Assembly: GCF_042453785.1 (NCBI RefSeq)
Contig: NC_091675.1
Location: 5,158,501-5,222,500 of the forward strand
Direction of reading: 5' to 3'
Origin: Malus domestica
Lineage: Eukaryota > Streptophyta > Magnoliopsida > Rosales > Rosaceae
Length of the DNA: 64,000 bases
A program made the translations under genes and the position numbers. The notes below the pieces were generated by a model. That model did not search any database, had not been told where the DNA came from, and saw only the letters and a program-made list of their open reading frames with translations. How positions within the stretch are numbered: position 1 is the first letter of the stretch; each line of letters starts with the position of its first letter. Below, in pieces: positions 1-11,089 of this stretch.

Positions 1-1107
1 ATTAAACAGCTCTATTTAATTTAAGATTTAGTTGAAGTGTTTGAGATTTAATTAAGTGATAAGTTTGGTTTCATAGATCAATAGTAGAAAAGACATGTAA
101 GATTCAAATAGTGGAGAAAGAAAGGCCTTTTACGATTTTAGAAGATGCGGTCCATGGAGATGATTCACTTGATAGGAGCATTGTGATTTGTGGGTTTTCA
201 TATTTGAATTAGTTCTATTATGTTTGCAATGCGAGTTCTCGAAATCGTTTGGTTCTTCTTGGACCCTACAATGAAGGAAGGTTATTGAAAATCTTTTAGT
301 AAGTTTGGGGCGTTCGTAATTACTAAAATTTGTTGCAAGAAATTGGAGGATGAAGAATGTGAATTATCAAGCGGTAGATGCAGCCACCCATGACTACAGT
401 TTACCATCTTTATTACTTTCGGATTTGAATCGCATTTTAAAGACAAAATATACAATTTGTAGTGTATTTCATTCGTATTTTTATTTTACTTGACAACTTA
501 GATGCTCGAATAAGAATGGAACACTTTTTCTTTTTTTTGTTAACTGCTAAAACAGATGCCTAGCCTACAGGACATATATTTTGCCATCTTAACTGCAGGG
601 GTAAAATATGTGTGAATTGCATGTTGCTTCTCTTTCATATGGAAACAGGGCTTCTGCATATTTTTGGCTTTGAACATTTGTGCTTGGAAAATTAGCAACT
701 TGAACAAGTACTTAACACTTTCTATGTTTTTATTAACTGCACATATTTTGCCATCTTAACTACAAGGGCAAAATATGTGTGAACTGCATGTTGCTTATAT
801 TTCTTCTGTTTCTTAAGGAAACATAACTTTTTTGGAAATCATCTATTTCTATTCAAAGACGTTCAGTTTCTTCCCACTCATTGTACAATGTGTTTATATA
901 TCAACTCACTTGAATGTATATAAAAGCAAAACTGCTTATCTTATTGACCTTATTCACTCATGTATCTCTTTGTTTGTTCATAATTGTGTTGAATTTATTC
1001 GACTTAAATGTGTTTTATTTATCCGATTATGCCTGAAACAGTTGATTTCAGCACCAACGCGCAGGCTTAATTTCTAGTTGGTTTCAAAACTAAGTTTTCC
1101 CATGCAG
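1..1107. other. AT-rich left flank, no gene assigned
   Basis: No convincing reading frame or known domain is seen. The stretch is T-rich and resembles intron or intergenic DNA. It contains an imperfect direct repeat of about 80 bp (568-650 and 739-823) that shares the phrase TTTTGCCATCTTAACT. It could be a long intron of a gene whose last exon starts at 1108, but nothing else supports that. Confidence 0.5.
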
Positions 1108-1179
1108 CCTGAGCTTCCTTTCCATTATTTTCAGACACAGATGTCGCGTCCAATTGGTGGATATCCCACTTCTTTTTAA
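1108..1179 (+). CDS. Possible terminal exon of a gene extending off the left edge
   Basis: A T-rich tract followed by ATGCAG at 1102-1107 looks like a 3' splice site. From 1108 a frame encodes about 23 residues beginning PELPFHYFQ and ending GGYPTSF, with a TAA stop at 1177-1179. The following 200 bp read like a 3' UTR. No family is recognised, the upstream exon is not visible, and the call rests on splice-site appearance only. It may be chance. Confidence 0.15.
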   Translation, partial: PELPFHYFQTQMSRPIGGYPTSF

Positions 1180-1671
1180 AACCTTGGATTTTGTGGGCTT
1201 GCCTTGTTCATTATGAAAGCCTTTGTAGACTTGAGTCGACAGAGAGTTTGGTCTTTCCTGATCCAGTCGAACCAAGGTGAAGTAATGCGGGACTTGTATT
1301 AGGGATTTTATTAGTGATTGTTTCAGGTTTTTGTTGTCTAATAACATTACTCGAATTAGTTAAAAATAATAAAAAATCAATCGAGGAACCTAGGATCATA
1401 TAGAGTCTGAAAAGAGGGGAACATTGTCGGGTTTTAGCGATCGGGGTTAATTTCTAACAAAAAAATGCTATCGTGATTAATCAGAGTAAGTCTATTAGAA
1501 AACCCTCTAGATCTCTCAAAAAAAATTTGAAATCTACAACAAAAATATCTCGTTATGAAAAAAAACGCAATCAAATGCTTTAAGAAAAGCCTTCAAGCAA
1601 AAAAAAAAAAAAACGATACAAATGAAAAAAAAATCATGCAATTCAGGAACGATGGAGCACATGCACATCTA

Positions 1672-2050
1672 GGATGGAACCGGGGCGAATTTGGTTCAGA
1701 TGTGCCATCCCCATATCTGAACCCGTTTATTTTTCCCGAATCCGAACCTGTAGAATCCCCGAATAGATTTTCCCCATAACCGAACCCATTGGGTGACGGA
1801 CTTTTGATCAAGGAACGGTATTCCCCATTATGATATTTAACAATCCCTTTTCATATAATAAATATTTATATTTTTTTATTCATTTATGAAATGGTTCGGT
1901 TTCGGGTATGGGTTTGGGATGGATACCCCAATAACCATAACTGAATCCGAAACAGAAAATTTTACCGACGGTTACCCATAACTGTATACCCGGAATCTTA
2001 TGCCTGAAACCAAACCATTCGAATCGGTTATTTGCCGGAATCGAATTTGA
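1672..2050. repeat. Degenerate repeat with alternating GAACC/GGTTCGG motifs
   Basis: This stretch is rich in short inverted words such as CCGAACC, GGTTCGG, CCCGAAT and GGGTATGGG on both strands. That pattern is typical of subterminal repeats of hAT-like non-autonomous elements. Clear terminal inverted repeats and a target duplication were not found, so the class is inferred. The surrounding 1180-2347 otherwise holds only AT-rich DNA and A-runs. Confidence 0.3.
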
Positions 2051-2347
2051 CGAGTTAAATTGTCATCCATATGCACATCCTGCTTCCCCAACCCTATAAA
2101 GAGAAAAGATACATTTTCACACTCAAAAAGGACAACGTCGCGGAAAGCTCAAAAGGATCCAAAAAGTAGCATGCTTATGGCCGGCCATTGGATCAAACGT
2201 AGTTCAATGTCTAACATTTGCTCAACCATACTTGTCCATGTTTGGTTTGGTGGTAAGTAACACTATCATTTAAAAAAGCAAGACTCTTTGCTATCAAAAT
2301 GCCTTCAAACTTAAGGGAAAGGAGAACCCACAATTACCTGTCCCACA

Positions 2348-4623
2348 ATGCTGCTTTTCGTGTTTGTCTTGTCCCTTGTGGCTCAAGCCTGCTCAGCATC
2401 TCCAACTGCCCAACAACCAAACCAAAAAACAGATCAACATGTCAAAAGCATATTCATCCTGGCCGGACAGAGCAACATGGCAGGTCGAGGTGGTGTGGTT
2501 AACGACACCACCACAGGCATCGTCACCTGGGATGGTGTCGTGCCGCCAAAGTGCCGCCCCAACCCGTCAGTCTTCCGGCTCGACGCAAATCTCAGGTGGG
2601 TTAAAGCACGCGAGCCTCTCCACGCCGACATCGACGTAGGGAAGACCAATGGGATTGGACCCGGTATGGCTTTTGCCAATGCGGTCTTGGCCAATCACTC
2701 TAGTACGGTTGGCCGGATTGGGTTAGTCCCTTGTGCGATCGGTGGAACTAACATAACCCAGTGGGCACGAGGCTCTTTTATGTACAACCAGATGATCGGG
2801 AGGGCCAAGGTTTCGTTGCAGAATGGTGGTTTGATCAGAGCACTTCTGTGGTATCAGGGTGAGAGCGATACAGCTCGTAGAGAAGACGCTCGGTCTTACA
2901 AAAACAGATTGGAAACTTTTTTGGGGGATGTACGTTTGGATCTGCAATCTCCAGATCTCCCAATTATCCAGGTACGATTATTTAGTATTGTTTTTATTAT
3001 TATTTTTTTAAACGATATTATTTACACTATAAGTTGGAAAAATGGGCCAAGTTTCATAATGAATTAGCTATTATGAGCTTCAAATTTATCCTTGTTAAAA
3101 ATCAAACATAAGTCTTCTCACTTCAAAGTGAAAAAAAATATCACTAGAACATAGTACTAAATGACATTTAGTATTGTTAATTAATTACTCTGTTTTTGTT
3201 TATACTAAAGATAAACTACTCATAGTGGCATTCGAATATAAGAGAATGAACACACTTCCCTAACTAATTAACTAGCGTAACTTACATTTACATTAGTACT
3301 TTTTTTTTTCTTCAAAAAACCTTAACTAGAAAACTTTTATTGAATCAAAAAAATGAAGTTACACCTAATCAGAGACATGAACATTGGTCCTCATAGCACA
3401 AGAAAAAAATAATAACATGAAATTCAAAAAAAAAGGATGACATAAATCTTATCCCTCTTAAGAAAATAAATAAAAATACGAGGCGCCAAACCTTTCTAAA
3501 GAAAAATCTATTAGGTCTAAACTTCAAAACAAGTTCCAAAGCACCAATAGCATAGATTAGGAAATCAGGAAAAAACACACATCATGATGAAGGACAAACA
3601 TGTGAATCGGAATGCACAGTCAAGTCAAGAAAATCCGAATGTCAAGAAGAACAGACTGCCGGCATAGAAGAGTCATGCCAAACCTAGACAAGCCCATATT
3701 AAAAAAAAAAAAATTGATAACCACATTTACTTTAATACTTAACTTTATTCTTTTAGCTCTTTGGCTTTTTGCCATGGCTTTTCCACTTAGTCCTTGATCT
3801 TGTTAATCCAAAGTAAGCAAAAGCAGTATTTCCTAATTCCTATATGATGTAACGTTGTTAGCTAGGTTTAGATATTTATAAAATGTAACAAGTTGTTGAA
3901 GTCGGTATCATTGTTAACTAATTTATTTACAAGTTTGGACGATTCCTATGAAAACCTAGTGCAACTTGGCATTTCTTAATTGAAATATTAAAATTTCTGA
4001 ATCAAGGGATTTCATTTCACATCTAAGCTCAGAGTTGGAATGGAGACAGGGAATTGATGGGCAAATTGTTTCTTTTCATCTCGAGGTCCTACCCTAATAT
4101 ATATGAAAACAAAACCTATCAAATTAATAATGTCATTTGATGATTGAGTTGATGAATTGAAATGCAACGCGTTCGATCTCTACACTCCTTAAAAAAGACC
4201 ATACGTCTTACAGAAAGAATCTCTGGTCAAATAACATATTACTTATTTATCTAATGATGGACTAATTAGTTGGATAATATTGGTTGATCTGCAAGTCTAA
4301 AATGAACAGTGTGGGATGTGTTTTGGTTATATAAATAGGTGGCTCTAGCATCTGGGGAAGAAGCAAGTCTGATAGAGATAGTGAGAGAAGCCCAGCTGGG
4401 AGTCGACTTTCTAAACGTGAGAACCGTCGACGCGAAAGGTCTTCCGTTGGAACCTGATGGCTTACACCTCACCACCCCTGCCCAGGTTCAACTTGGGAAA
4501 ATGTTGGCTGATGCATATCTTCAATTCCTGCCCAGCGCCATAAGTCATGCTCCAGTAACATATCCTAATTATATTTTCCATTTTCTACTTTATTTGGTAT
4601 TGAAAGTTCTCACCACGAGCTAG
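2348..4623 (+). CDS. Probable carbohydrate esterase (SGNH hydrolase, DUF303/SASA domain), copy 1
   Basis: Two exons are read: 2348-2971 and 4339-4623, joined in phase 0 (CAG|GTACGA donor, AATAG acceptor), giving about 302 aa. Residues 1-16 form a hydrophobic signal peptide, so the product is probably secreted. Family motifs are present in order: block I GQSNMAG with catalytic Ser near residue 42, the LVPCAIGGT block, WYQGESDT, and the C-terminal DGLHLT with the Asp248/His251 pair. It resembles the plant proteins annotated as probable carbohydrate esterase At4g34215-like, which are expected to remove acetyl groups from wall polysaccharides; the substrate is not shown by sequence. The last 20 or so residues are hydrophobic and unlike the family, so the C-terminus may be slightly altered or the stop displaced. 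A paralog follows 1.4 kb downstream. Confidence 0.85.
2972..4338 (+). other. Intron of the copy 1 esterase gene (1367 bp)
   Basis: This long AT-rich intron separates the catalytic Ser exon from the Asp/His exon, at the same position as in the downstream paralog. Near its 5' end (about 3013-3033) is a short stretch resembling the 3' tail of the SINE family seen at 5308-5452 and 62201-62374. No coding sequence is seen inside. Confidence 0.7.
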
Positions 4624-5015
4624 CTAATTTGTTACTTCCTTTATTCAGTGTTCACAAATCCAAATGTATTTAGAGTAATGGCCAAGCTACTATCCTAATT
4701 GATACAGTTTTAGGACCCTTGTGCTTCAAGCATTAGAATTGTAAGAATTCATCGATCACGACGAAAAAGTATGAAGAACTCAAATCCAAAAGGCCCAACG
4801 ATTCATTAAACCGAGTCGATTGGGAGCCTAGATGATCTCCTTTCTCTGCTCTGGGTCTGCTTAAGGACCAGCTTTGAGACTGACAAGAACACAGCCCATA
4901 TGTCCAAATACCCAATTAAATTTAATCCAAATTTTAAATAGACCCAACAGTTTGTTTTTCTCTCATGTATGTTGGAACTTGGAACTCTAGTTGGACTTAA
5001 CTATTTTTTTTTATA
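4624..5015. other. 3' flank of esterase copy 1
   Basis: AT-rich flank, probably containing the 3' UTR. No other feature is seen. Confidence 0.5.
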
Positions 5016-5296
5016 GTAATGCTATTCATACCACATTTTTATACCACCTTAGGTGGCATCTGATATAGACAGCCACATCATTTGAAAAATTTGCAAAACC
5101 TAAGGAAAGGAAGAAGAAAGACTCCTCTTATACCACAATTATCATTTAATTAACTAGTTTTTCTTAATTATTAGTTTATTAAATAATGAACTAAATTTAA
5201 AAATCTGATTAATTCAAATGATATGGTTATCCACATCAAATGCCACCTAAGGTGGCATGAAAATATGGTACAAAAACATAGTATGAATAGCATTAC
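5016..5296. mobile_element. MITE with long terminal inverted repeats
   Basis: The left end (GTAATGCTATTCATACCAC) and the right end (GTATGAATAGCATTAC) are inverted copies, and the homology continues inward through CCACCTTAGGTGGCA on the left and TGCCACCTAAGGTGGCA on the right. Length is about 281 bp with a non-coding AT-rich core, typical of a MITE. It lies between T-runs, so the target duplication cannot be read reliably. Confidence 0.65.
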
Positions 5297-5307
5297 TTTT
5301 TTTTTTA

Positions 5308-5452
5308 AGTACAACGATATATTTTACACTATGAAGAGGAAGAGTTCGGTTAAGTCACACAATGAGCAACCTAATTTGGTATCGAATTCGCCATCCACGA
5401 GATTCGAACCTAAGACCCCTCACTTACAAGTAAAAAGGAATACCACTCACCA
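5308..5452 (-). mobile_element. tRNA-derived SINE relic, minus orientation
   Basis: The sequence resembles the element at 62201-62374: a tail-proximal block like AACGATATATTTTACACTA, a central CACAATGAGCAACCTAAT block, and on the minus strand a box B-like GGTTCGAATCTC followed toward the 5' end by words related to ACTTGTAAGTGAG. It is diverged. The assignment rests on resemblance to the other copy within this window. Confidence 0.5.
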
Positions 5453-6019
5453 TATTTTTTATACTACATTTGTATCACCTGTCTAATATAAGACTTATCA
5501 ATATATGTGTGTTTTATATCTATTAGAAAGATGGTACAAATGAGATAAGACAAATGTGATATGAAAAATGAGATAAGAGTAACATTTTTATTAGTGGACA
5601 CTAAATACATATTAACATTTTAATGCCTATTTTGTTGTTTGTTTAGTACTCCAAAATTTGATATTCGATTAAAATTTACAACCAATTATTCCATTTGTGC
5701 ATGTCATTTTTCTAAAATAGTATTTGGTTTTATATCTAAATTTCCTTGCAAAGACTTGGAATAGATGTTGTAAAACATGGAAAATAATCCAATTGTCAGT
5801 ATGCTACAGAAACAAATCCACTGCTATAGTTTCACCACCACTGCCACCTTGGGCAGTAGATAGAAACCCTAAAAGCAAAAAAAAAAAACGCAGTATCAAC
5901 CACGAGTAATAATTACAGCGTGAAGCCCTGAGCGGAAATTAACAATTACTCTGCTGCTCGTAGTCCCAAGTAAAGAGAGACAAAAAACAAACCACATTGG
6001 CCATTGCAAAAATCAAATC
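5453..6019. other. Intergenic, upstream of esterase copy 2
   Basis: AT-rich, nothing recognised. The last 150 bp before 6020 should contain the promoter and leader of the second esterase copy, but no clear TATA element was assigned. Confidence 0.4.
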
Positions 6020-7314
6020 ATGGGCATGTCCAAATGGTTTTTGTTTCTCTCTGTTTTACTAATAACCCAATTCAATGGGGCTGCTTCCGTTGCCAGGAGC
6101 ATCTTCATCCTAGCAGGTCAGAGCAACATGGCGCGGGGGTGTCAGCCGCGGCAAGTGGGACGGGAACGTCCCAACCGAGTGCAGTCCCAACCCATCAATC
6201 CTCCGGCTCAGTGCACAGCTCATATGGGAGCAAGCACACGAGCCACTCCACGCCGACATCGACCTGGGAAAGACGTGTGGGATTGGACCAGGCATGACAT
6301 TTGCCAATGAGGTCCTCCGAGCCAAGGGGTCGGGATTTGGGGAAGTGGGTCTGGTTCCTTGCGCCGTAGGCGGGACTAGAATAGGCGAGTGGGGTAAAGT
6401 GACTCGGTTGTATAGTGAGTTGGTGAGACGAGCCCGCGAGTCGGTCAGGGGCGGTGGAGTTATCCGGGCGCTTTTGTGGTTTCAGGGAGAGAGTGACACC
6501 GTGAGAAAGGAGGATGCTGAGGGGTATAAAGGGAATTTCGAGATGCTTGTTTTGGACCTGCGTTCTGGTCTTCATCTCCCTAACCTTCCTGTCATCCAGG
6601 TTTGCAGCACTGCTCTTAGTTTGTTTGTAATCCCAAATCATTATGGACTAGCAATCTTGTTCTCATAGAAAGTGCTTTTGTTTCGACATTAATTCTTTTA
6701 CTGTAAGTGTTTTTGATTGAAGCATGTCGAAAAACCTTGCGATACTTAAAAAGTGTGGTGATACCTATCGAAAGAAAAGGTGGGATTATAATTGGGTTTT
6801 TCATAACATACCTGTTATTGCATATGATATTAACTTATAAATATTTGTTACTGAGTTAATACATACATTTTTGTTTTCAGAGTTTGATACTTTAAATGTT
6901 TCTCACTAGCGTCAATTGTTAGCGAAATTACACTAATTAGTCATCTAAATTTTTAAAAAAGTGAGACTATTTTTTAAGTTAAACATTGTCCAAAGCATTT
7001 TAATTATCATATTATGCTTTTAATCATTCCTAAAGAACGGTTTTATAGGAATACACATGAAAATACACGATGTGCCTTGTAACTAAGCGTTTGAATTATT
7101 GTGGTTGCAGGTGGCACTGGCTTCTGGAGAAGGCAAATTTGTAGAAATAGTGAGGAAAGGTCAGTTGGATGTCAAGTTACCAAATGTGAAATGCGTTGAT
7201 GCCAAAGGATTGCGTCTCAAAGAAGATGGCCTCCACCTTACTACTGTATCTGAAGTCCACTTGGGCATCAAGCTTGCTCGTTCCTTCCTTGATTCTTATG
7301 GCCACCATCTTTGA
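6020..7314 (+). pseudogene. Carbohydrate esterase (SGNH/DUF303) copy 2, frameshifted in exon 1
   Basis: This is a tandem paralog of the gene at 2348. It starts at 6020 with a signal peptide (MGMSKWFLFLSVLL) and enters block I, SIFILAGQSNMA. At about 6131-6138 the frame breaks: the expected GRGGV segment is shortened by a net 5 bases relative to copy 1, and homology continues in another frame to 6599. That second frame holds GLVPCAVGGT and WFQGESDT. Exon 2 (7111-7314, after GTTGCAG) starts with VALASGEG and contains DGLHLTT. All other family motifs and both splice sites are intact. The break truncates the protein right after the catalytic Ser motif, so it is a pseudogene unless the base loss is an assembly error. 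Confidence 0.75.
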
Positions 7315-7920
7315 TCAAAATCAACCCTAAATATCCAATCAGATGGTGAGATTCTGAGAGCCGAGATGTACCCCATACCTTGGAAACTTGTTCAAATATA
7401 GAATCCTTTGTTTTGGTCGTTACTGTGCTCACACTTTTGGGTTAGTCTTTAAAAATTCCAACAACAAAGTAAAAAAATATCAATCCAGTTGGAATGAAGC
7501 AAATACTCGCAGTAGCTAGAGTGGTTCTATACACAGTCAACTTGAGTGTCTAAAAACAGTAATTGGGAATTTAAAAAATAATCCATAGTGAGTTTAGTGA
7601 CCTAGTTGAGCCTTGCAAGAATGTCAAAAATTTTGGTTAAACTAGCACTTGAACAATGTCAAAAATTATTTTAGCTATTCAGTTTAACTTTTTGTCTTCA
7701 ACAATACTCTCTATTTTAAGAAACTTTAAATAGTTTATAATTAACAATTCAAACTCAACCCAACACCCTTCTATCTCTTCCTTCTTTTCCTTGATCAAGG
7801 ATTCACCCTTAAGTTTTTTTTTTTTTTTTTTTTTAATATTTAGCAAGTGAATAGTTGCTCGCTAAATTTAAAGAGTTATTGTTTATGTTGCAATAATAAA
7901 TAAGGAGTAATTAGGTTTTC
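7315..7920. other. 3' flank of esterase copy 2 and AT-rich DNA
   Basis: Contains the probable 3' UTR and an 18-base T-run near 7815. No further gene is seen. Confidence 0.4.
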
Positions 7921-8590
7921 ATCCTTATTTTTACTACTCTATCGATTAAAACCTTATTACTTTTCAATTTTTGATCAAGGTCCCTTGTATTAATAATATC
8001 ATTAATTATTTCAATAATAAAATATTTTTTATTTCTAAATATATTCATTTAATATTAAAAATGTTACAATTAGTATATTTATATTTATAGCTAAATTTTT
8101 TATCATATATTTTTATTTTTAGTTTGTACCCATTTTTAATTTGCAACCCTTTTTTAATTTGTACCAATTTTCCTTTCAATTTTAATTTGTACCCATATAT
8201 TAATTTCTTTTTGTGCCCATATTTTTTAAAGTTTTATTTGTATTGTACCCATATTTTTTTATTTATTTGTACCCATTTTTATTTTTGCTAAATGTACCCA
8301 TTTTGAAGAATGTACCCATGTTTTGATACAATAATTTTTTGGTTATTTTTTATGAATGTACCCATGTTTACACACACACACAATAGTATATTTATATTTT
8401 AATATTTTTAATCCCAAAAATTATGTTTTTTATTTAAAATCTCATTACTATAAACAACTATAAATTTTAATTTTTAATTTAAAAAATATAGTAACGTACA
8501 TAGAAATAAATTATCAATTAATTTTAGGGACTTGGATCAAAAATTGAAAACCAACAAAGTTTCAGTCAAATATTATTCATAACTAAGGAC
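7921..8590. mobile_element. Non-autonomous TIR element with internal TGTACCCAT repeats
   Basis: The left end (ATCCTTATTTTTACTACTC ... CAATTTTTGATCAAGGTCCC) is matched in reverse complement by the right end (GGGACTTGGATCAAAAATTG ... CATAACTAAGGAC), giving imperfect inverted repeats of about 65 bp. The core is very AT-rich and holds many degenerate copies of TGTACCCAT between about 8125 and 8365. There is no coding capacity. No target duplication was resolved. Confidence 0.55.
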
Positions 8591-8855
8591 CGCATCCAAA
8601 GTCTCCCAATAAATAATCTTTTACAACATCACTTGGAGATGAATTTTTTAAATTTAACTCTTTAAAATAAAATTTTAGTTGTTTTAAAACATCTCTTGGA
8701 AGTGCTCTTAAAAGTTTGGTTCATGTACTGTACGAGGTTTATTCCAAGAGGTATTCTGTCTTCGCCTCTTTGGGAGCGTGGGTTACTCTCCTCCATGGGC
8801 CTAATTAAAACTGTTCATTTGGCAAATGCCGGAAGGAATATATGGCATTATTTTG

Positions 8856-9052
8856 GGACCAGATCCTCTCCTGAGTTAAGGATGAGGATCCTCCTCATCA
8901 ACGAGTGTGGACCGTTGGATGAAAATTCAACGGCTACAAACAGGAGATCCCTTTAAAGTTATAATAATTGTAACTGTTGGATTTTCATCCAATGACCCAC
9001 ATCACTTGATGAGGAGGATCCTCATCCTTAGCTCAGGAGAGGATCCTGGTCC
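8856..9052. mobile_element. Mutator-type MITE, 197 bp, 9-bp target duplication (family member A)
   Basis: The inverted ends begin GGACCAGATCCTCTCCTGAG and end CTCAGGAGAGGATCCTGGTCC, with homology extending about 45 bp inward. The element is flanked by the direct repeat ATTATTTTG at 8847-8855 and 9053-9061. A 9-bp duplication with long inverted ends points to the Mutator superfamily. The core contains a sub-motif (GTTGGAT...) shared with copies at 9530 and 13038. Confidence 0.85.
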
Positions 9053-9529
9053 ATTATTTTGCTTAGTAGTTTGAGACACTGCTACAAAATAAGACTTTCA
9101 TAACACTTGGTTAATTTTTTAATGACATTCTTTTATTAAAAATGTTACTAAAATAATACTATGATACAACTTAAAAAATTATTTGAAAGATTATTTTAAA
9201 AAGAAAAGTGGAAGACTTATTCTTTAAATTTCTCAAAGCTCACGACTCCATCAACACCACTACCCAACAAACTCCTAGATCACAAAAAGTTATATATGAT
9301 GGATTAGAAATGCCTCACACATGCTTTTGCAATGCTGTGCATTTTCTAATTTTTCGGCTACTTTTTTGTAATCAATTTCTTCTTTATTTTGCCCAACTAC
9401 CCTGGAATGTGAAAATTTCTCAGCCAAACAAACCCTACAGTACCTATGTCTCATCGAATTCCGTTCCATCTCCTATTGTAGATAGTGGCAACTAGACTAG
9501 TTGAGTCACTAATTGCGGTTCTTGGGGAC
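9053..9529. other. Intergenic DNA between two MITEs
   Basis: No gene recognised. Open frames here are short and unlike any known family. Confidence 0.4.
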
Positions 9530-9726
9530 GGAAGAGGATCCTCTCTTGAGCTCAGGATTGAGATCTTCCTGATCATGAAATATTGGTCATTCAAATTTAA
9601 TTTAACAACTCCAAACATAGGGAACCTCTAAAAGTTATAATAATTGCAATCGTTGGATTAAATTTAAACGGTCTGGATTTCGTAGTCAGGAGGATCTCAT
9701 CCAAAGCTCAGGAGAGGATCCACTTC
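9530..9726. mobile_element. Mutator-type MITE, 197 bp, 9-bp target duplication (family member B)
   Basis: It begins GGAAGAGGATCCTCTCTTGA and ends AAGCTCAGGAGAGGATCCACTTC, with imperfect inverted repeats. It is flanked by CTTGGGGAC at 9521-9529 and 9727-9735. Same family and same length as the element at 8856-9052, but the two have diverged clearly in their cores. Confidence 0.85.
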
Positions 9727-9735
9727 CTTGGGGAC

Positions 9736-10022
9736 ATATATCAAGTGCAAGACTAGCATAGAGCCTCTCTAGATCTATTCCTCCAAAATCATCAAATCAA
9801 TTCATTTGAGCCCTTAAAATTTGATTTAATAATAAAAAATTATTATAACTTTTAAAAGTTTTTACCAACTTCTCTGTTTTTAACCGTTTGATTAAATTTC
9901 AAAGATCTGTATCACTTAAGTAGATAGCTTTGAAGGAAGAGATCCGATGAAGATCTCTTTCCGTACAAGACTTCCATTGGTTTTATGATTTTACAAAAAT
10001 TCATGGTGGATTTAGCCACAAT
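9736..10022. other. AT-rich DNA with a possible further MITE relic
   Basis: Words such as AGATCTATTC, AACCGTTTGATTAAATTTC and GAAGATCTCTTTCCG resemble eroded members of the MITE family just upstream. Ends could not be fixed. Confidence 0.25.
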
Positions 10023-10556
10023 GACCTACACAATGAGATACGTGGACACAAAACGAACAGCTCACATGATACGTGCTCGGCCCTGGTGCCCCCTTATTTC
10101 TACACTATAGCTTGGTTCTCTACGAACGGCACTATATTTATCATCTATGGTCGCCCGCCTGATCATTTTTTATTTGGAGGTGCAAGTTTCAGAGTTGTCC
10201 AAGTTCATTTTCTTTTGCACCACTACGTTTAATATTTATTTGGATTTTTTTAAGTAGTATTTATTTGGATTAAATGTAGTAACTTTATGTTTTGTTTTGA
10301 ATTGTGTTTTTGCTAGGGAAGTGAAGAAACAAACGAGCAAGGAGCAGTGGAGATCAAAGTAAGGACGGTAGATTATCGATCGCCGGCAGGGGAAGACAAA
10401 CAGCCCAAGAAGGAGAAGGTTGAGGTGGTTCATGAGATTCGAGATGGAGGAGGTAGTGACTTTGTTGATCTTGATGCAACTGCTGCAGTTGCACATACCC
10501 TCAAGTCAGCCAAGGATTCCATTTCTGGAAGTGACAAATATAAGATCACCAAATGA
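10023..10556 (+). pseudogene. Small hydrophilic protein gene, duplicate copy 1 (first exon unclear)
   Basis: The last exon runs 10317-10556 after a TTTTTGCTAG acceptor and encodes 79 residues: an acidic start (GSEETNEQ), the core VDYRSPAGED, a KEK-rich stretch, EVVHEIRDGG, and an Ala-rich helix-like end (HTLKSAKDSISG). It is about 60% similar to copy 2 (11214-11465). An in-frame TAG lies directly upstream, so a spliced first exon is required. The place where copy 2 has its short start exon has no ATG here. An alternative start at about 10144 (MVARLIIFYLE, donor GAG|GTGCAAG, phase 0) is possible but unsupported in copy 2. The protein family is not recognised; its composition is LEA-like. It is either a decayed copy or a gene with a different first exon. 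Confidence 0.45.
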
Positions 10557-10960
10557 GTGAGACCATTAGATATGAGAATATGTAACATGTGCATGTTCTT
10601 TGTTTGATGGGATCCGGAGGTGATCCCAGTCCATTTATCGATTACACTAACCTTTTTTGTGACAAAATCACAAAATCCTCCTAATGTCTGCAGAAGGATA
10701 AAATGGGTACCTATGAGCCATCCCAAATCCCTTCCCTCTCCTAGTGCAGAAAGAGGGAACTAGATGACTCATTGACAATTGAGGTCGAGAGCTTTTAAAA
10801 GTTGTGTTATGTCCAAGTTGAAATTATAGCAGCCGGCCGGTGCAATATTTCCCCTGGCCCATATATTCGTATGCTTTTCAGAAAATATATTGTGAGCCTC
10901 CGTTACAATGTCCTGCTTACCGACATTACTAAAATAAAAAAAGCATAAGAAATATGTGCT
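10557..10960. other. Spacer between the duplicated small genes
   Basis: Contains the 3' flank of copy 1. No separate gene seen. Confidence 0.4.
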
Positions 10961-11089
10961 GACCTGCAACACTATGAGATTCGTGGACACGAAACGTACA
11001 GCTCACATGATATCTACTGGTTTGGCCAACTAATTTTGTATAATTTGTAAGTGGGAGTTTTAGAATTGTCTGAGTTGAATTTTGCGAAA
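10961..11089 (+). promoter_or_regulatory. Duplicated upstream block of the small-gene pair
   Basis: The block matches 10023-10080 upstream of copy 1 (shared phrase ACAGCTCACATGATA). In copy 1 it contains two ACGTG cores (ACGTGGACAC at about 10040 and ACGTGCTCGG at about 10071) that resemble ABA-response elements. Copy 2 has lost both (TTCGTGGAC and GATATCTACT). Whether this block is promoter or leader is inference. Confidence 0.35.

Noticed and set aside
6004..6297. 97-codon frame overlapping the start of esterase copy 2
   Set aside because: A shadow frame; esterase homology lies in the other two frames, before and after the break.
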